A stretch of 6,238 nt of DNA. Origin: Gemmatimonadota bacterium. GTDB taxonomy: Bacteria > Gemmatimonadota > Gemmatimonadetes > Gemmatimonadales > GWC2-71-9. Made by a program: the position numbers and the translations under genes. Location of the stretch: assembly GCA_025361465.1 (NCBI GenBank), contig JANYAG010000199.1, positions 1-6,238 of the forward strand, in the 5' to 3' direction. Below are positions 5,234-6,238 of the stretch, piece after piece. Position 1 is the first letter of the stretch, and every line of letters begins with the position of its first letter. The notes under the pieces were generated by a model that saw nothing but the letters and a program-made list of their open reading frames with translations, was not told the DNA's origin and made no database searches.

Positions 5234-6238
5234 ATGGCATCGAAGATCATCGGGATCGACCTCGGCACCACCAACTCGGTCGTCGCGGTCATGGAAGGCG
5301 GCGACCCCGTCGTCATCCCCAACGCCGAAGGCGGCAGGACCACTCCGTCCGTGGTGGCGTTCACCAAGGATGGCGAGCGGCTGGTGGGCCAGGTGGCCAA
5401 GCGCCAGGCCGTCACCAACCCCAAGCAGACGATCTTCTCCATCAAGCGCTTCATGGGGCGCCGGATGAACGAGATCACCGAGGAGACCAAGCGCGTCCCC
5501 TACAAGGTCGAGAACGGCCAGAACGGGCTCGCTTCGGTCGAGATCGCCGGCAAGAAGTACACCCCGCCCGAGATCTCGGCGATGATCCTCCAGAAGATGA
5601 AGCAGACGGCCGAGGACTACCTCGGGCATACCGTCGAGAAGGCGGTCATCACCGTCCCGGCCTACTTCAACGACTCGCAGCGCCAGGCCACCAAGGACGC
5701 CGGCAAGATCGCCGGGCTCGAGGTGCTCCGGATCATCAACGAGCCGACCGCCGCGGCGCTGGCGTACGGCCTCGACAAGAAGAAGGACGAGAAGATCGCC
5801 GTCTTCGATCTCGGCGGCGGCACCTACGACATCTCGGTGCTCGAACTGGCCGAGGGCGTCTTCGAGGTCAAGTCGACCAACGGCGACACCCACCTTGGTG
5901 GCGATGATTTCGACGAGCGGCTGATCGACTGGCTGGTCACCGAGTTCAAGCGCGACCAGGGGATCGATCTCTCCAAGGATGCCATGGCGCTCCAGCGGCT
6001 CAAGGAAGCCGCGGAGAAGGCCAAGATGGAGCTGTCGAGCACGGCGCAGACCGACATCAACCTGCCGTTCATCACGGCGGACCAGTCCGGCCCGAAGCAC
6101 CTCAACCTGACGCTCACGCGCGCCAAGTTCGAGCAGCTCTGCGACGACCTGATCAAGCGCGTCATTCCGCCGATGGAGAAGGCGCTGGCCGATGCCAACC
6201 TCAAGCCGGGCGAGATCGACGAGGTCATCCTGGTGGGG
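5234..6238 (+). CDS. dnaK: Molecular chaperone DnaK (Hsp70), 3' partial
   Basis: DnaK is the cytoplasmic ATP-driven Hsp70 that, with DnaJ and GrpE, binds unfolded segments of proteins. The first 335 codons are present and the frame runs off the right edge, slightly over half of the usual 610-640 residues. This is nearly all of the nucleotide-binding domain; the substrate-binding domain is outside. The ATG at 5234 has an AGGAG Shine-Dalgarno at 5221-5225 with 8 nt spacing. The phosphate-1 signature IDLGTTNS is at residues 8-15, the catalytic lysine in SIKRFMGRR is Lys71, the VPAYFNDSQRQATKDAG segment is near 141-157, and INEPTAAALAYG is at 168-179. The phosphate-2 signature FDLGGGTYDISV is at 191-202, and the window ends inside the third signature (VILVG). 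The extra segment near residues 80-106 marks the Gram-negative type of DnaK. No grpE, hrcA or dnaJ is visible next to it, and no CIRCE or clear sigma-32 promoter is seen upstream. Confidence 0.98.
   Translation, partial: MASKIIGIDLGTTNSVVAVMEGGDPVVIPNAEGGRTTPSVVAFTKDGERLVGQVAKRQAVTNPKQTIFSIKRFMGRRMNEITEETKRVPYKVENGQNGLASVEIAGKKYTPPEISAMILQKMKQTAEDYLGHTVEKAVITVPAYFNDSQRQATKDAGKIAGLEVLRIINEPTAAALAYGLDKKKDEKIAVFDLGGGTYDISVLELAEGVFEVKSTNGDTHLGGDDFDERLIDWLVTEFKRDQGIDLSKDAMALQRLKEAAEKAKMELSSTAQTDINLPFITADQSGPKHLNLTLTRAKFEQLCDDLIKRVIPPMEKALADANLKPGEIDEVILVG

Noticed and set aside
5029..5907. Plus-strand 292-residue frame overlapping dnaK
   Set aside because: It is an out-of-frame shadow of dnaK, rich in Arg/Gly/Pro, and its N-terminus is a translation of the heptamer array.
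5108..6100. Long minus-strand frame of 330 codons opposite dnaK
   Set aside because: Long antisense frames are common opposite GC-rich dnaK; the forward frame carries all Hsp70 signatures.

Overview
The window is GC-rich bacterial chromosome. I infer a Gemmatimonadota-like (or similar soil-type) bacterium, but this rests only on style: a Pkn-type Ser/Thr kinase with a periplasmic TolB-like domain, PD40-propeller lipoproteins, high GC and a Gram-negative-type DnaK. No rRNA or marker phylogeny is available here.

Left block (1-3773, plus strand) reads as one operon. It starts with a membrane Ser/Thr protein kinase whose N-terminus lies outside the window. The next gene is a 652-residue PD40 beta-propeller lipoprotein that overlaps the kinase by 4 nt (ATGA). 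Four nt further on is a small P-loop ATPase/nucleoside-kinase-like protein of the AAA_28/NadR type. The kinase's extracytoplasmic domain resembles the TolB N-terminal domain and the next gene resembles the TolB propeller, so the pair looks like a TolB-type module split over two coupled genes with a kinase on the cytoplasmic end.

Middle (3770-3909) is a convergent intergenic region with an unusual composite structure. Seven in-phase GTGANNG heptamers begin at the stop codon of the P-loop gene. They are followed by a strong hairpin (13-bp perfect arms plus a 4-bp inner stem), then four heptamers of the same family in inverted orientation.

Next (3910-4941, minus strand) is a secreted lipoprotein of the phosphate-induced protein 1/EXORDIUM family, best known from plants.

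The divergent gap (4942-5233) holds an AT-rich promoter-like island with an 11-bp dyad, two small hairpins and a third GTGANNG array. It leads into dnaK (5234 to the right edge, plus strand), of which the first 335 codons are present. The gap shows no CIRCE operator.

The observations most worth following are the dispersed GTGANNG heptamer arrays, the split kinase/TolB module with its regular 14-motif propeller, and the bacterial EXORDIUM-like lipoprotein.
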